Source: Stictocephala bisonia (Eukaryota > Arthropoda > Insecta > Hemiptera > Membracidae). Taken from it: a stretch of 64,000 nt of DNA. The stretch lies in the NCBI GenBank assembly GCA_035578905.1, contig JAQJVL010000290.1, positions 792,944-856,943 on the forward strand, read 5' to 3'. This document shows, one piece after another, positions 38,831 through 50,499 of this stretch. Numbering within the stretch: the first letter of the stretch is position 1; each line of letters opens with the position of its first letter. The notes below the pieces were generated by a model that was not told the origin of the DNA, did not search any database, and worked only from the letters and a program-made list of their open reading frames with translations. Position numbers and translations under genes: made by a program.

Positions 38831-40027
38831 TTTTCATACAATTGTATAAAAATATAATTGTATTTTTATATAATAAGTACAAAATATTATCCTAGTTTAC
38901 ATGTTAGCCAATGGGAAAAGGCCTGCATGGGTGGAAGCCTGAGTTGCTAAAAGGCTGAACGATGGCATTTTGTATGTAACGAAATAATTGCGTTTTTTAT
39001 TTTGTTTTAAAAATAAAGAGAAATATTTTAAAATATTTTTTTTTTAATAATAAAGAGAGATAGATAATGATAATGATAAAGCCTGTTTTAATGATCAGAT
39101 GGTATTATGACAAAATCTGTTTATGTTAGTTTTAGGAGTTTGATTATTGGTTCCCGTCGGTGATTCGTGTGAAAAAGTAGGTGTGGTTTTTCTCTTGTTG
39201 AATATGTTTTTGTCATACCTTATTCAAAAGTAACTGTCAACTTTTTTAAATTGTAATATGAGTAAATATTTGAAGCTCCCATGTTAGCTAATGAAATAAC
39301 TAGTGCATAAATCTTAGTGTTCCCCACAAATAGATTTTAAATAAAGGGTGGTGATACTGTACTCTAATACCATATATATAAAAGGATACAAAATTTGAAT
39401 TTAAATAATATTTTGTCCTAGTATTAATTAACTATAGTACATTTATTTTTTAAACAACAATTGTAATATGTAACACAAATCATTGAATGTATTATCCTTG
39501 TTATTACATCCTCATCATCAGTTATCAACAAGCGAGCATGGCATAAATATCGATGGGCATGACTTGCTATTCATATACGTTATTTTAAGAGTTTATTCTC
39601 AGCAGTTTAAAGTTCCCACGGAAAGTATTCACCAGCACTGCTGGAAGAACAGCCTTATCTACCTCTGATAACACTCTATAGATAGCGCGTGGTCTTGACA
39701 CACATTCCAAGAGTCATCGGCTACAGCGTTTATGGTTGGAAACAGTATTTATTCTCGGATTATATTTGTATGCCACATAACAATATATACTGATAAGGTA
39801 CTGATGTACTGATAAGATTTCCATCTATTAAGGTTTAGTTAGCACATATTACTTTGCTAAAATCATTGGACAGTCGTATGAATCCGGTTACAACTTTATT
39901 AAGCACATAATTTAATATGCTTATGTGATTAAAAATATGTATCTGTAATTAGTTGATTAGGATATAAGTGAAATAATTTCCTTGGAATATAATTCGTAAT
40001 GAAACAGTGGTAATTTAGTTGATATTG
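38831..40027. other. AT-rich DNA, no gene seen
   Basis: A somewhat GC-richer patch at 39600-39730 has no recognisable coding or RNA content. Confidence 0.5.
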
Positions 40028-40090
40028 TCGTGTAGCGTAGTGTTGTAAATTTAGCATTAGGGGCTGGGAGGTTTTGAGATACAAGCGAAG
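40028..40090 (+). repeat. Possible tRNA-like SINE head
   Basis: 'tagcgtagtgttg' resembles a pol III A box, and 'ggctgggaggttttgagat' resembles the B-box region of arthropod SINE heads. Pairing is too weak to call a tRNA. It lies about 90 bp before the SINE body at 40179. Confidence 0.3.
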
Positions 40091-40178
40091 GTAACGTCGC
40101 CAGACCACGACGTGTAAAGTACAGGGGAGGCCATGCCTTACTTGGTCGTTCTGTTACCCAAAACATACTTCAATGCTA

Positions 40179-40490
40179 ATCCCAGCTCCTTAGGGACAAC
40201 ATGTTTTGGATATTATAAGCTTCAGTGCTCTGTCCTCTGGCATCCACGCAATGGCTACTTTCGGTGTGGAACACTAGAGAAGTTGGGGGTGTCCGGATGG
40301 GTGGTAGTCATGGTTCGGATGTTGTGTAGGGAAGAGAACTGAGGTTGGCATTAGCTGAACATCAGACCAATGATACGTGATATGGATTCCACGTAAAGGT
40401 GTAGGAACCTCGTTGTCTATACTATTCATAAATGACCCTTTCTGAGAAGAATTCCAACTGGTAGTAACCAGATTATACAAATTGTAAAGT
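40179..40490 (+). mobile_element. SINE body copy, 3' truncated
   Basis: The order of blocks matches the minus strand of 58017-58482: 'gggacaac', 'ggcatccacgcaatgg', 'actagagaagt', 'ggtgtcc', 'ggttcggatgttgtgtag', 'gaagagaact', 'cagaccaa', 'ggattccacgtaaag' and 'cctttctgagaa'. The copy stops before the 'ctcatctacactcatca' tail. A 69-codon frame on each strand across it is incidental. Confidence 0.8.
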
Positions 40491-40533
40491 TATTCTAGAC
40501 TTGTGTAATAATGTATGATTCCCCTTTGGACCA

Positions 40534-40883
40534 TTTCCGCTAATTCACTACCACTACGTTTTTCGTTACTTCAGTACCACTACTTTTTTATTGCAATTAT
40601 ATTTAAGTTTGGTTAGGTTAGGTCAGTTTAGGTTAGATTAGGTTAGGTGGCTACTAAAGTTGATCACAAACAGGTAAATCTAATGATTGACTTAGGCCTA
40701 CCGCTCTCCATGTGTAAGTTCTTGGAAAGCGATAAGGCCAGTAATATCGGATTCCTAGCAGATAAGGAATCCCACATTATACGTAAAAATGAGTGGGGAA
40801 CAGTTTTTAGAGCAATAGAATATTTATCAAGTGGAAGAGAATTAACGGAAACAAAAAAGTACTAGTAGCGAATTAACGGAAAA
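40534..40883 (+). mobile_element. MITE-like element, copy 2 (most complete)
   Basis: The left end is tttccgctaattcactacc and the right end is 'gtactagtagcgaattaacgg', giving inverted termini of roughly 25-30 bp. The terminal motif is repeated just inside the left end (cgttacttcagtaccactac). An internal run of GGTTA-type repeats covers about 40610-40648. The interior has an open stretch from a GTG at 40647 to 40865 (72 codons, starting with ATKVDHKQVN after the GTG) that matches no family I know. The frame is interrupted in the other two copies. The element is 350 bp and cannot move by itself. Confidence 0.82.
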
Positions 40884-40893
40884 TATTCTTGCC

Positions 40894-42289
40894 TTTAAAT
40901 ACGTACAAAGTTGTTTCGACGTCTAATACCCGAAAACTCTTGTTGATAATATTTATTCTTACTCTATATATTAACGGTTGATATGAAAACTACAGTCGAT
41001 CTTTGACTATTATCCCTCATTGGGGCATAAAATTCAATCAGATATCAACGTTTGGTGTAGCAATAATAAATGAAAAATACATATACAATATAAATACAAA
41101 TATCAAGCCGCACTATTTTAAGGAGTACGATTATAATTGCCTTGTTTCTTCACACACTATAATGTTATCATTACAGATATTTAATCTTACCACAAAATAT
41201 ATTTTCTACAGTAAAACTTAATCTTCTTGACGTGAGAAAGAGTTTTTGGTCATAGATAAGAGAGTGTACAACAAATATCTTCTGCCCAATGATATGAAAT
41301 ACGTTGGATAGTTTTTAGATCAAATAAAAAAAAAAAATAATAGAAAAATTAAAACAGCATATTGTCAAAAATATGTTGACATTGTGACAACATTTACCGA
41401 GACAATAAAGGAAGTTACTTGGCTACTAAAATGTGAAGCCAATGTTGAGTGTCAGTGCCAGATGGCCGAAATTACTTTGTATATAATACATAAGAAACTG
41501 CTTTAAAAAATCTGGTCATTTATCCTTGTACTTTAGTAATAAGTACGGAAATAATGGTTTAAATCTATGGCTTTTATAAAAAGGCAAATGGAATACTTAC
41601 GCATATTTCCCAAGGTAGTCTTACTATTATAAATATATTTACATTTATAATAATTTTTATTTTAATTCCTTGTTGATGTTGTTGAATCAGTTATATCTTC
41701 TCATTCCATTTTTATGTTCATGTATGATAATGAATACAATGTATTTATATTTAGCGAAAAAACTGGGATTTTATTAAAGTGAATGCGACAGTAACTTTTA
41801 TGACGATTGTACAATTAACTGTTTAAGTTACTAAATATATTTTAGGCAATTATCTGAAAACAAGGTTAATACATGAATGCAAAACAGAGATTTTTATAAT
41901 TTTATAAATTATATAATTTGACTTATTACATTTTAGATTGGGAACCATATAACTTTATTTATGAGAGAATTAAGATTTTGTAAAAAATCGTAAACGGCCA
42001 AAAAAACATTTCATGGAACATAATACATGATATCTTTGTTAAACATGCTGATAAAAAATGTTTTGCAACGATACAAAATTACTTTCATATACAAAATGTA
42101 AAGTGAATGCATAATACAGTTATTGAAATAAATTTAAATTATGTGAAAAAACATAAATATGGTGTTAATTTAACTAATAAACTACCAACCATTAAAATAT
42201 AAAGCAATTGTGGTATTCTAGCTCTTTTACAATGTTTAAATTAATCCCCAGATTTTAACTGGGTATGGGGGTTGTAATAATCCTCATTG
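40894..42289. other. AT-rich DNA, no gene seen
   Basis: A 72-codon frame (41003-41221) lacks a recognisable domain. Nothing else was seen. Confidence 0.5.
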
Positions 42290-43025
42290 TCGTTGGCATG
42301 GCAACCACGTAGCGCATTGTCAATACATTATTATATTTTTAACAATGACATTTTGTAATGCCAAGGCGTGTCTAGCGTTAGTCATTGCTGACCTATTAGT
42401 ATCATCTCCTCTACCGTCTACCAGTTGATACTATTGTCCATTGTTATGGACACGACGACAACCACGTCACGTTAACTCTATTCAATATTATGGCTTCACC
42501 AATGTCAGTTTGAAAAGCCAAGGTATGTCTCGTGTCTAGCGTTAGTCATTGCCGACCTATGAGTGTTATCTCTTCTACCTACCAGTTAATACTATTGTCA
42601 ATTGTTATGGGCACGATGACAACTACGTCACGTAAAGTCCATTCAATATTATGGTTTCACCAGTGACAGTTTGAAAAGCCAATGTATGTCACGTGTCTTG
42701 CGTTAGTCATTGCCGAGCTATTAGTGTCATCTTCTCTTCCATCTACCAGTTGATACTATTGTCCATTGTTATGGACACAATGACAACCACGTCACGTAAA
42801 GTCCATTCAATATTACGGTTTCACCAGTGACAGTTTGTAAAGCCAAGGTATGTAACGTGTTTGGCGTTAGTCATTGCCGAGCTATGAGTGTCATCTCCTC
42901 TTCCATCTACCAGTTGATACTATTGTCCATTGGCATTAGCAAGTCGATAACCACGACATGTAAACTCGATTCAATATTTCGTTTTCAACAGTGACAGATT
43001 GTGGTACCAAGTTGTGGTACCAATT
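42290..43025. repeat. 161-164-bp tandem array, about 4.5 units
   Basis: 'gcgttagtcattgc' recurs at 42375, 42539, 42700 and 42864. Units contain 'taccagttgatactattgtc', 'acaaccacgtcacg', 'ccattcaatatt' and 'accagtgacagtttg'. The first and last units are more diverged, so the array has decayed at its edges. Confidence 0.94.
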
Positions 43026-43635
43026 GTGGTGTTCAAATAATTGCCATTGTCAATAATATAGGTTTGCATCCTTTATTGCAAACACTAATGGACCCTTTTA
43101 TAGAAGTTGTCTGTATTTTATGCATGAATTGTTCCTTGGGTTGTTTACTAAAGGTAGTAGAGCAACTGTGTTGTTAGTGAAATCTTTAACATGTATTGGC
43201 AATAACTTGGAAACTAGTGTATGACACGTTTTTTAAATGCAGTGACAATCGATGTTTTTTTTTTATTTTGATGTATGTAAATTTAATTCTATGTCAGTGT
43301 TGTGTTGGATTATTATTTAACAATAAATCCAAGTTATTTATTTCCCATATTATCATTAACTATATTACTTGAAAAAGAAGTACTTAAATATATATGAACT
43401 ATGTTTTTTAATTTACTGTAAATAATATCAGAAATCTTACTTCCACATTTTTTATAATAAATGACAAATACCTGGTATAATTTTAATATTAAAAACTTTA
43501 ATAGCTACTTTATATTTTTTTAGGATTGGTAATCTCCTAAGACGGTGGAAAACTGAAAGAATTAGTAGATTTTTTAATCTTGACACCATAAGTTAAAAAT
43601 AAACCGTCATCTTGTTAAAGTTAGCTTTAGACCCA
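43026..43635. other. AT-rich DNA, no gene seen
   Basis: No gene or repeat was recognised. Confidence 0.5.
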
Positions 43636-43842
43636 TCTATACTTCCCACCTATCCATACGTGTACTGTGGTAGAGACCCTCTCTCCCACCCATACATTTA
43701 CTATGGTAGAGACCCTCCCATACACCCATACATTTACTACTCTGGTAGAGACCCTCCCACCCACTCATACATGTACTGTGGTAGAGACACTCCCACCCAC
43801 CCATTCATGTACTGTGGTAGAGGCCCTCCCACCCATGTACAT
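43636..43842. repeat. 36-bp minisatellite, about 5-6 units
   Basis: 'gtagag' within 'tggtagagaccctc' recurs at 43670, 43706, 43745, 43781 and 43817 (spacings 36, 39, 36, 36). Units contain 'cacccatacatttacta' or close variants. The period is a multiple of 3, which explains overlapping open frames on both strands. Confidence 0.92.
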
Positions 43843-44204
43843 ATGTGATATTGGGTATTGAACATCCACATACTACGGTTGAGCTGAAACCCCCTTTGAC
43901 GAACATGTTCTTGAGGAGCGGCCTTCCAAATTACAAACCACGTTGGTAATGGATTATTAAACTCAGGTGGACTAGGCAAGAAGCCTTTAATTTGCTAAAG
44001 AAGTTGGGTTTAGCTCTGTGGGGAGAGACTATTGAATTTACAAATTTTTGCATGAGTAGTTTGTAATTAAATATTTTATAAGAAATTCGCCATTTATATT
44101 TAACTTACTCTTATGATTTACTAGCATGCCACATTCTATACAATATATGCATAAAGTTCTTTAATACCAAAATGTAATGACTAGGCCATACAAGACATAC
44201 TAAG

Positions 44205-44345
44205 TCTATGTAAACGAACAGTGTTGTGACGTGACAACTAAATTCAATGCTGCTGCAAGAGAGAGTTAGTTGTGTAGAGGGAAACCGCAATTTATTGCCG
44301 GCAATGGTTAATACCAGAGACGTGACGGATCTTTGCCCCACAAAA
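44205..44345 (-). repeat. Dispersed repeat B, copy 2
   Basis: The minus strand reads 'gtcacgtctctggtattaac' and then 'cattgccggcaataaattg'. This matches 60815-60865 (gtcacgtctctgctattaag, attcataaattggggt) and the 'gccattaactattgcc' part of 33805-33960. Confidence 0.6.
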
Positions 44346-44821
44346 TATTGGTGATGGAAACATACTATTTACTCACGTCCACATATGATCTGGTTCCTGT
44401 TAAACCCGTGACAATGGATGGTCCTTGTATAAGTATAGCTATGATCACAACGTACACTCTTGTAAATTAATAATTCCAATTGAATAAAATGAACCAACAC
44501 CAAACATATATTATATCAAAATAAACTGATGAACAAGAATAAAAACAAAAAATTATTTCTTTTTATTCTATACTATGAAATATTATTTTAATTTAATCAA
44601 TTAAAAACTACAACCTTTAACGTTGACCAAATAATTGCTTGTGTATATGTCTGACATATATTAAGTAACAACTTATCAAATTATCTGACGCAGGAATAAT
44701 TTGTTAACTAAACTATATTTTGGACATTAAATTTCAGTTCACATAGTTTCAACTTGGATTATATCTCCCATATTTCAAGAGCTGTATCTTATATTCAAGC
44801 TAGACCACAATATAACTCTTG

Positions 44822-44885
44822 CTAGCTTAGCGATTAGCACTTCCGTTTTAATACAGATGTTCACGAGTTCCATTGCCGGAAGACC
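44822..44885 (+). repeat. tRNA-like sequence, possible SINE head
   Basis: 'gctagcttagcgattagcac' resembles the A-box/D-arm region. It is followed by an anticodon-arm-like tccgttttaatacaga and then 'cacgagttccattgcc' as a degraded B box. The acceptor stem does not close, so this is not a functional tRNA gene. The downstream 300 bp could be the body of an unidentified SINE. Confidence 0.4.
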
Positions 44886-45192
44886 CACTTCGTAATCTGC
44901 CAAAGATGTTTGGACCGCTGTCCCTTAACAAGGTTTGTGTAATCTCATATAAAATTCCACTGGTGTATGAAGACAAACAAATTAAATGAAAACATAAGAA
45001 TATAGGTGAACGTTCCCAAAACAAAAGTATAACGTCCTTAGATCGCCTTGTTATTAATGAAGTCTTCCATGACATGAGACGTGGCCATAAGTTGCACAAG
45101 AACCCTTTAGTGGCCACCCTGTGTTTTAATCGTGTTTGAATAGTCGTGTACATACCGGGACTCACTCCTAAGTGACATACTCGCCTCAACAA
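44848..45192 (-). other. 114-codon open frame, unrecognised
   Basis: This minus-strand frame starts MLRRVCHLGVSPG and is basic with mixed hydrophobic segments. It is longer than most chance frames here and its DNA is less AT-rich. However, it overlaps the tRNA-like head on the opposite strand, and I see no conserved domain, splice context or signal peptide. It is more likely part of a repeat than a host gene. Confidence 0.25.
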
Positions 45193-45557
45193 CTCTATAA
45201 AAACTTGAATTACACCGAATGAGTGGTTAAGAATATTTTTTTAGTTATAGTTAGAAAAAAAATGTTATCTGAAGTTAATTAACTTTAAAGTAACATAAAA
45301 CTGTACGAATGTACATTTTGCAGAATATAATTTTACGAGAAAATTTTTATATACAAAATGTTATGTTCTAATCTAGGATATCTTATGTTTTAAATGACTC
45401 ATAAATAAGATCATAAGATCCTACTTTTTTAACGATATACTAAGTAAGTACACCAAGTTTAAAATCAGTTAATTTAAAAAAAAAATCTGTTGAAACTCTT
45501 AATATAAATTCCAAGATTGGGAAGATGGGATATATCTACCATTATATACTATTCACA

Positions 45558-45692
45558 TTCCGCATAAGTCAGATATTGTGTCTTTCAGGGTAAATTGACT
45601 TAAGTTATAGTCATCGGATAAAGCAAATAAATTCAGAGCTACGTTTCAAACCCATCAGACGTTGATAAGTTTCTGGCGACGCCGGTCTGTAC
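45558..45692 (+). repeat. Dispersed repeat C, copy 1
   Basis: The blocks 'agtcagatattgtgtctttc', 'gacttaagttatagtcatcg', 'cagacgttgat' and 'tctggcg' match the reverse complement of 48287-48420 in the same order. Confidence 0.85.
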
Positions 45693-46622
45693 AAACAACA
45701 AAGTTGTTTTTCTTATGTTTAATATAACAGAAATAATACAATTTATTGTTAAGACATCACACGGATATTTAGTAATCCACTGGAAATGTCTTATTTACTT
45801 TTGAACTATAAAAAAACCTTGTTCATCTGGAAAGAATATGATAAAAAATTGTCTCAATGAAGATACAAAACAAGTGAACGTCACACAGCAAAAATGTATT
45901 ACAATATAAATACAACAAAATTATGGTGATCTATATCAGTAAACCATACCTCCATCAGACCAGAGGGATAAAGGATTCGGTGTTCAACTACTCTACATAT
46001 TTATTAACATTTGTCACGGTCGAGAAACTCATAACGGTTGGCTTTAATGGTGAAAATGGCGACTGGGTCTACCATATCTATATGGCAGGGCAGTTACTAT
46101 TGGTTATTGCTTAGAAACTATAGTTCAGTATATCTCAATAATCTTTCTTACGAAACCAAGGCTACATCGCCTACATTTTTCTAAGGAAAGTGAGTTTTAA
46201 CAAATTATTTTAGAGCGTTCGAATACAATTTGTTGTCCACCATTATCTTAAGAATCTGTTTTAAATACCTAAATTACTCAAATTGGACACCACAAGAAAA
46301 GTTGAAATTTAGTGACATACACTAATTCATAAATTTTGCTCTCACTTTAATAAGAAAATTATGGAACATAAAAGTGCCTTGCCCTAATTTTCACTTAATT
46401 CAACATATATTCCGGGAGTCCTCAATATAATTAATTGTCAGATAACATTTATTCAAGATGTATAATGTAGATACTGTATAAACAGTAATAACAAACAGAT
46501 TTTTTATGAAAGTTTAAATAGGTTATCACGCTCTTGCGGTTAAATATAAATTATATAAAATTATTCATATTCCAAGGTCAACCAGCTACGAATCCGTCTT
46601 TAAAACATACAATTGTAGGATA
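45693..46622. other. AT-rich DNA, no gene seen
   Basis: A 63-codon frame (45923-46114) has no recognised domain. Nothing else was seen. Confidence 0.5.
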
Positions 46623-46942
46623 TTTTCAGCTAATTCACTACCACTACTTTTTTCCCTTTAATTCACTACCACTTGATAAATTTTCAATTGCTCTAAAAAC
46701 TTTTCCCCAATAATTTTTACGTCCACTGTGGTATTCCTTATCCGCTAGGAATCCGATATCGTTGGCCTTATCTTATAACTTTCCAAGAACTTACACACGG
46801 AGAACCCATTCGGTGGTAAGTCAATCATTGGATTTCCCAGTTTGTGATCATCTTTAGTAGCCATCTAAATGTATTTGCGATATGAAAAAAAATAGTGGTA
46901 GTGAAGTAACGGAAAAGGCCGTGGTACTGAATTTACGAAAAA
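46623..46942 (-). mobile_element. MITE-like element, copy 3
   Basis: On the minus strand it shows the same end motifs as copies 1 and 2: 'ccgttacttcactaccacta' near one end and 'gtagtgaattagctgaaaat' at the other. The same interior is present (atggctactaaagatgatc..., gtgtgtaagttcttgg, atatcggattcctagcgg). It lacks the GGTTA run found inside copies 1 and 2. The interior frame meets an in-frame TAG. Confidence 0.8.
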
Positions 46943-47094
46943 GGTCCCAATTGTATTACTGTATTGATTGTTTTTATTCATTGGTGATATAATACCTACC
47001 AAGTTTTCTTCACTCCTTTCAGTATACAGACTTTGGTAATGTATACCGTATGGAAGACTTGCCCGCCCATCACTTTGTGATCGATAAATCCTAT

Positions 47095-47200
47095 CTCCTT
47101 ACACAATTTGCCAATAAAGTGAGGGATGGTTTTCGATAGAGGAAGTAAAGAGAGTCAAGGGGGTGGTAAATCTGTCTACATCAACCTTCCCTTACTCTAA
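47095..47200 (+). repeat. Dispersed repeat E, copy 2
   Basis: 'acacaatttgcc', 'agggatggttttcgatag' and 'gtcaagggggtggtaaa' parallel 56380-56455, with weaker matches at 35200 and 54185. Confidence 0.5.
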
Positions 47201-48284
47201 CTTTCTTAGAACTGACTTTACCCGCTTACTCAGTTTATTTGTCGCGCATTATGTACATTATATATATTGTTATGAAGAGTGTAAATTTATTAATACTATA
47301 AAATACGTTTTGATTTAATAAACACCTTTTATTTAATATATGTATTTATGAATATGTTTTTTAATCCTGTTAAATTACATATTCGTATGGAACGAAAATA
47401 AATTCCCAGCGCATAGTTGAAACACATTGGGTTTGTGCGACACTGTTATTTCGTACTGATAAAAACAACTCTCAAATGTATGATCCATAAATAGAGATTG
47501 TTAAGTGGTTTTTTCTTTTAATTAAATATGTATTTCAAATCCAAAATTAATCAAGTTGAGGACTTAATGTAAAGCTAAATAAATTTGCAGTGCAGGCAAT
47601 GCCCACTAAATAGTACAATTGGTTAGAAATAACCAAGACCTGTGTCATAATTGTACTGAAATATGTAAATTATGTAGTTAATATTTTTATTTCAGCTTTT
47701 ATGGTAAAAAGAATTCTTTATTTGCAATTGTCATACTGAATGTAATTTTTTCTACATTCAATTTATATTTTGTCAACTCCCCCCTATTTGGTGGAATGTT
47801 TTTACAGCCTGTTAAGTGTATTTTGAGAGTATGATGAAGTCAACGGAGAGGATACTATTAAGTAGTAACGTATGATCAGTTTTTGGAACATTTTATAATT
47901 TTAGCTGAGAAATAGTAATATATGTGGAAAAATAATTTTTTATTTCACGTTTGAATAAAATTAGGTTTTGCTCACTTTTACAATCAATAAAGAAAGTTTT
48001 ACAAAAGCAATGTAAGATGCATAAATAATTTAAATGAACAATTTGGAAAGATATAAAGTTTTAAATTTTAACATTTAAAACAATAAAAAACAACCAACAA
48101 TTGTAAATTAAAAAGAAAAAAAGTACAGAATTTACTGTTCAATATAAAAAAGTATTTTGCCTTAAGTTATTAAAAGCCATATTGACATTTGTATTGGATC
48201 TAATAATAAATTAACAACATCAAATTAATAAATTATATATATTGTGATGTATTAAACACAAGAAAACTAGTGGATTGTTTGTGA
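47201..48284. other. AT-rich DNA, no gene seen
   Basis: Nothing recognisable was found. Confidence 0.5.
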
Positions 48285-48286
48285 AG

Positions 48287-48420
48287 ACTGGCGCCACCAG
48301 AAATGTATCAACGTCTGATGGTTCTAAAACGAAGCGAAGCTGTAGATTTATTTGCTTTATCCGATGACTATAACTTAAGTCAATTTACCCTGAAAGACAC
48401 AATATCTGACTCGTGCAGAA
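48287..48420 (-). repeat. Dispersed repeat C, copy 2 (inverted)
   Basis: This is the reverse complement of 45558-45692 with scattered differences. The two copies form a 2.6-kb-spaced inverted pair. Confidence 0.85.
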
Positions 48421-48422
48421 TG

Positions 48423-49429
48423 AAAACAATATGAAACCGTAAACATCTTATATATTTTAAGAAATAAAATATTACTGTTTTTTCGTGTTTGCCTCCGTTT
48501 GTTCGTGTTTAGTAACAGACACATCACAATATATCAATTGTTTTAAAGGACCTTCTACTCACCCCTACTACAGCCTATACAATGATACCGCCCTGTTGAA
48601 CTCTCAAGTGTCCCAAACTACCTTAAGGCTCAAAAATGTAAAGCCTGAGAAATATGGCTATACTGGTTGAGTGTAAATTTAGTCATACAGTCAAGAATTA
48701 CGTGTAAGGTCGTGTAAGAGTTCATTACTAAGATAGTGTTAAATTATTCTATGGTCAATTACAAATGTCTTAGTGTGTATGGAATTATATAAGAGAAACT
48801 ATAGACATTCCTTGAGTCTGCTTAGGCTGTTATTATTATAATAACAGTCTCAGAGACTGTTGTTATTGGCCATTTTAGACTTCTGGGACAAATAAATACC
48901 ACTCACTTTCGTAGACTGAGACTAAGTGACAATACTCTAACAGCGTAAAGAGTCTAGGCTTAATATCAACAAAACGTTGAGTTGGACTGATCATGTTGCA
49001 TTGGTATGTGGCAGGGAGTTTGCTGGCACCCACATTCTTAAGTGGTGTGCCACCTATCTGACATTTTCTGTTTAATTAATTCCGATGAAAGACCTTTTTT
49101 GCCTCACTTCTACTTCTGTGACTTAGTGACGTTACTAGTAAACTCTCGGACAAACTTCAAGGAATAAAAGACAAATGTATTATATTTGTATTTATTTTAG
49201 GCAAGACGATCACGTAACTCCATTCTACAAACAATTAGTAGCCTTAAACAATTTAATCAATATGGTACTATATTATTTTTCTTCTTTTTAATATCTTGAA
49301 CATAATATTTTCGGCATGGATCTTATAAATAAGCACCAGAAACACGCACTAAAGAGGCTTCCCACTATCAGTCCTCATCCATTACATCACTCTCAATAGT
49401 AACTATTTGAGAGAGGGGTTATATACTGA
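48423..49429. other. No gene recognised
   Basis: Slightly less AT-rich than elsewhere. A 61-codon frame (48485-48670) has no known domain. Confidence 0.45.
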
Positions 49430-50298
49430 ATTTTCTTTGGTAGATTTTACATCAAAAGTTCACAATGTGTTAAATATGGAAGAAAAGTCAGTGTTATATT
49501 TCTAGACATAAAAAAAGCTTTTGATACAGTTGACCATAGTATTCTTTTAGAAAAACTACACTATTGTGGAGTAAGAGGTGTTGCTTGCGAGTGGTTTAGG
49601 AGTTACCTTCTGGGATGAAAACAGTGTGTTAACATTGAAAATAATTTTAGTGATATGGGTCGAGTTTTATATGGTGTTCCCCAAGGCTCTGTTCTGGGAG
49701 CAATATTATTTTTAATCTTTGTTGTGCTAAATTTAACGGTGGACTAACAACGACACAGTTTTATGTTATGTAGAGGACAAATGGGAAACTATTGAGATTT
49801 TGATTAATTTAGATCTCTTAGCGTTGCAAGGGTGGTTTACCATGGTATAAATACCAATGGTATAAATATCATTTTGGTATAAATACCATTTTAATGGTAT
49901 TTATGGAATGGTATAAATACCATTTTAAGTCCAGAAAAACAAAATATATTAAATTTAGTTTGAGGAAAAAAGTAGAATGTTCTAATGAAATAAAATACAA
50001 ATGTCTTAAATGTTTATGTGCTAAATGATCTGTCGTAAGACAGTTGGAGAGTATTGAGTACATAGGGGTGATTCTTGACGAAGACATTAGTTGGGACAAT
50101 CATATTGATAATCTGAAGAAAAAACTTTCTCAATATTTATTCTTTATATTTTTAGAGATTTTTGTAATGAACATTACCTTAAGAACGTTGTATTATTCAC
50201 TTGCTAAAAGTAGAATTGAATATGGTCTGACGTGTTGGGGTCGAACTTGTAACAGGTCCACCAAATTGATAGATGAATTAATTAATTTAAATAAATAA
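49430..50298 (+). pseudogene. LINE reverse transcriptase fragment, inactive
   Basis: [13 protein letters not shown] (motif A) is at about 49508-49546 and YGVPQGSVLGAILF (motif B) near 49670-49710. At the catalytic box the frame reads YVED (49767-49778) in place of the usual Y/F-A-D-D. There is a frame change near 49497, a TGA at 49616-49618, and a palindromic expansion at 49840-49926 inside the domain. The last part (50044-50298) carries IEYIGVILDEDISWDNHI and RIEYGLTCWG, which fit the RT thumb region and the segment after it in Jockey-like elements. It is clearly non-functional and old. Confidence 0.78.
49840..49926. repeat. Palindromic ATGGTATAAATACCAT cluster
   Basis: At least four copies of the 'ggtataaatacca' inverted-repeat unit lie in both orientations within 87 bp, inside the decayed RT frame. 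Confidence 0.85.
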
Positions 50299-50499
50299 TA
50301 AATTATTACGTAAAAGGAAAGGAATATATTCAATTGAAATAAATAAAGAAGGTTCAAATTATGTTAGAGAATTGTCGTGAGAAAAACACCAGTTGGATAG
50401 ACGAGGAGACAGAAATATGTCTTCTCAAACAAAACCCTTTGTTTGAAACAGGATGGGTGGGCCTATTCCAAGAATTATCAAAACATGTGGGAATGTCTG

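Noticed and set aside
42290..43025. CRISPR array
   Set aside because: Units are contiguous, with no alternation of conserved repeats and unique spacers, and the setting is eukaryotic. The same holds for all other tandem arrays here.
43612..43979. Overlapping frames on both strands as a Pro/His-rich protein
   Set aside because: The 36-bp minisatellite explains all of them.
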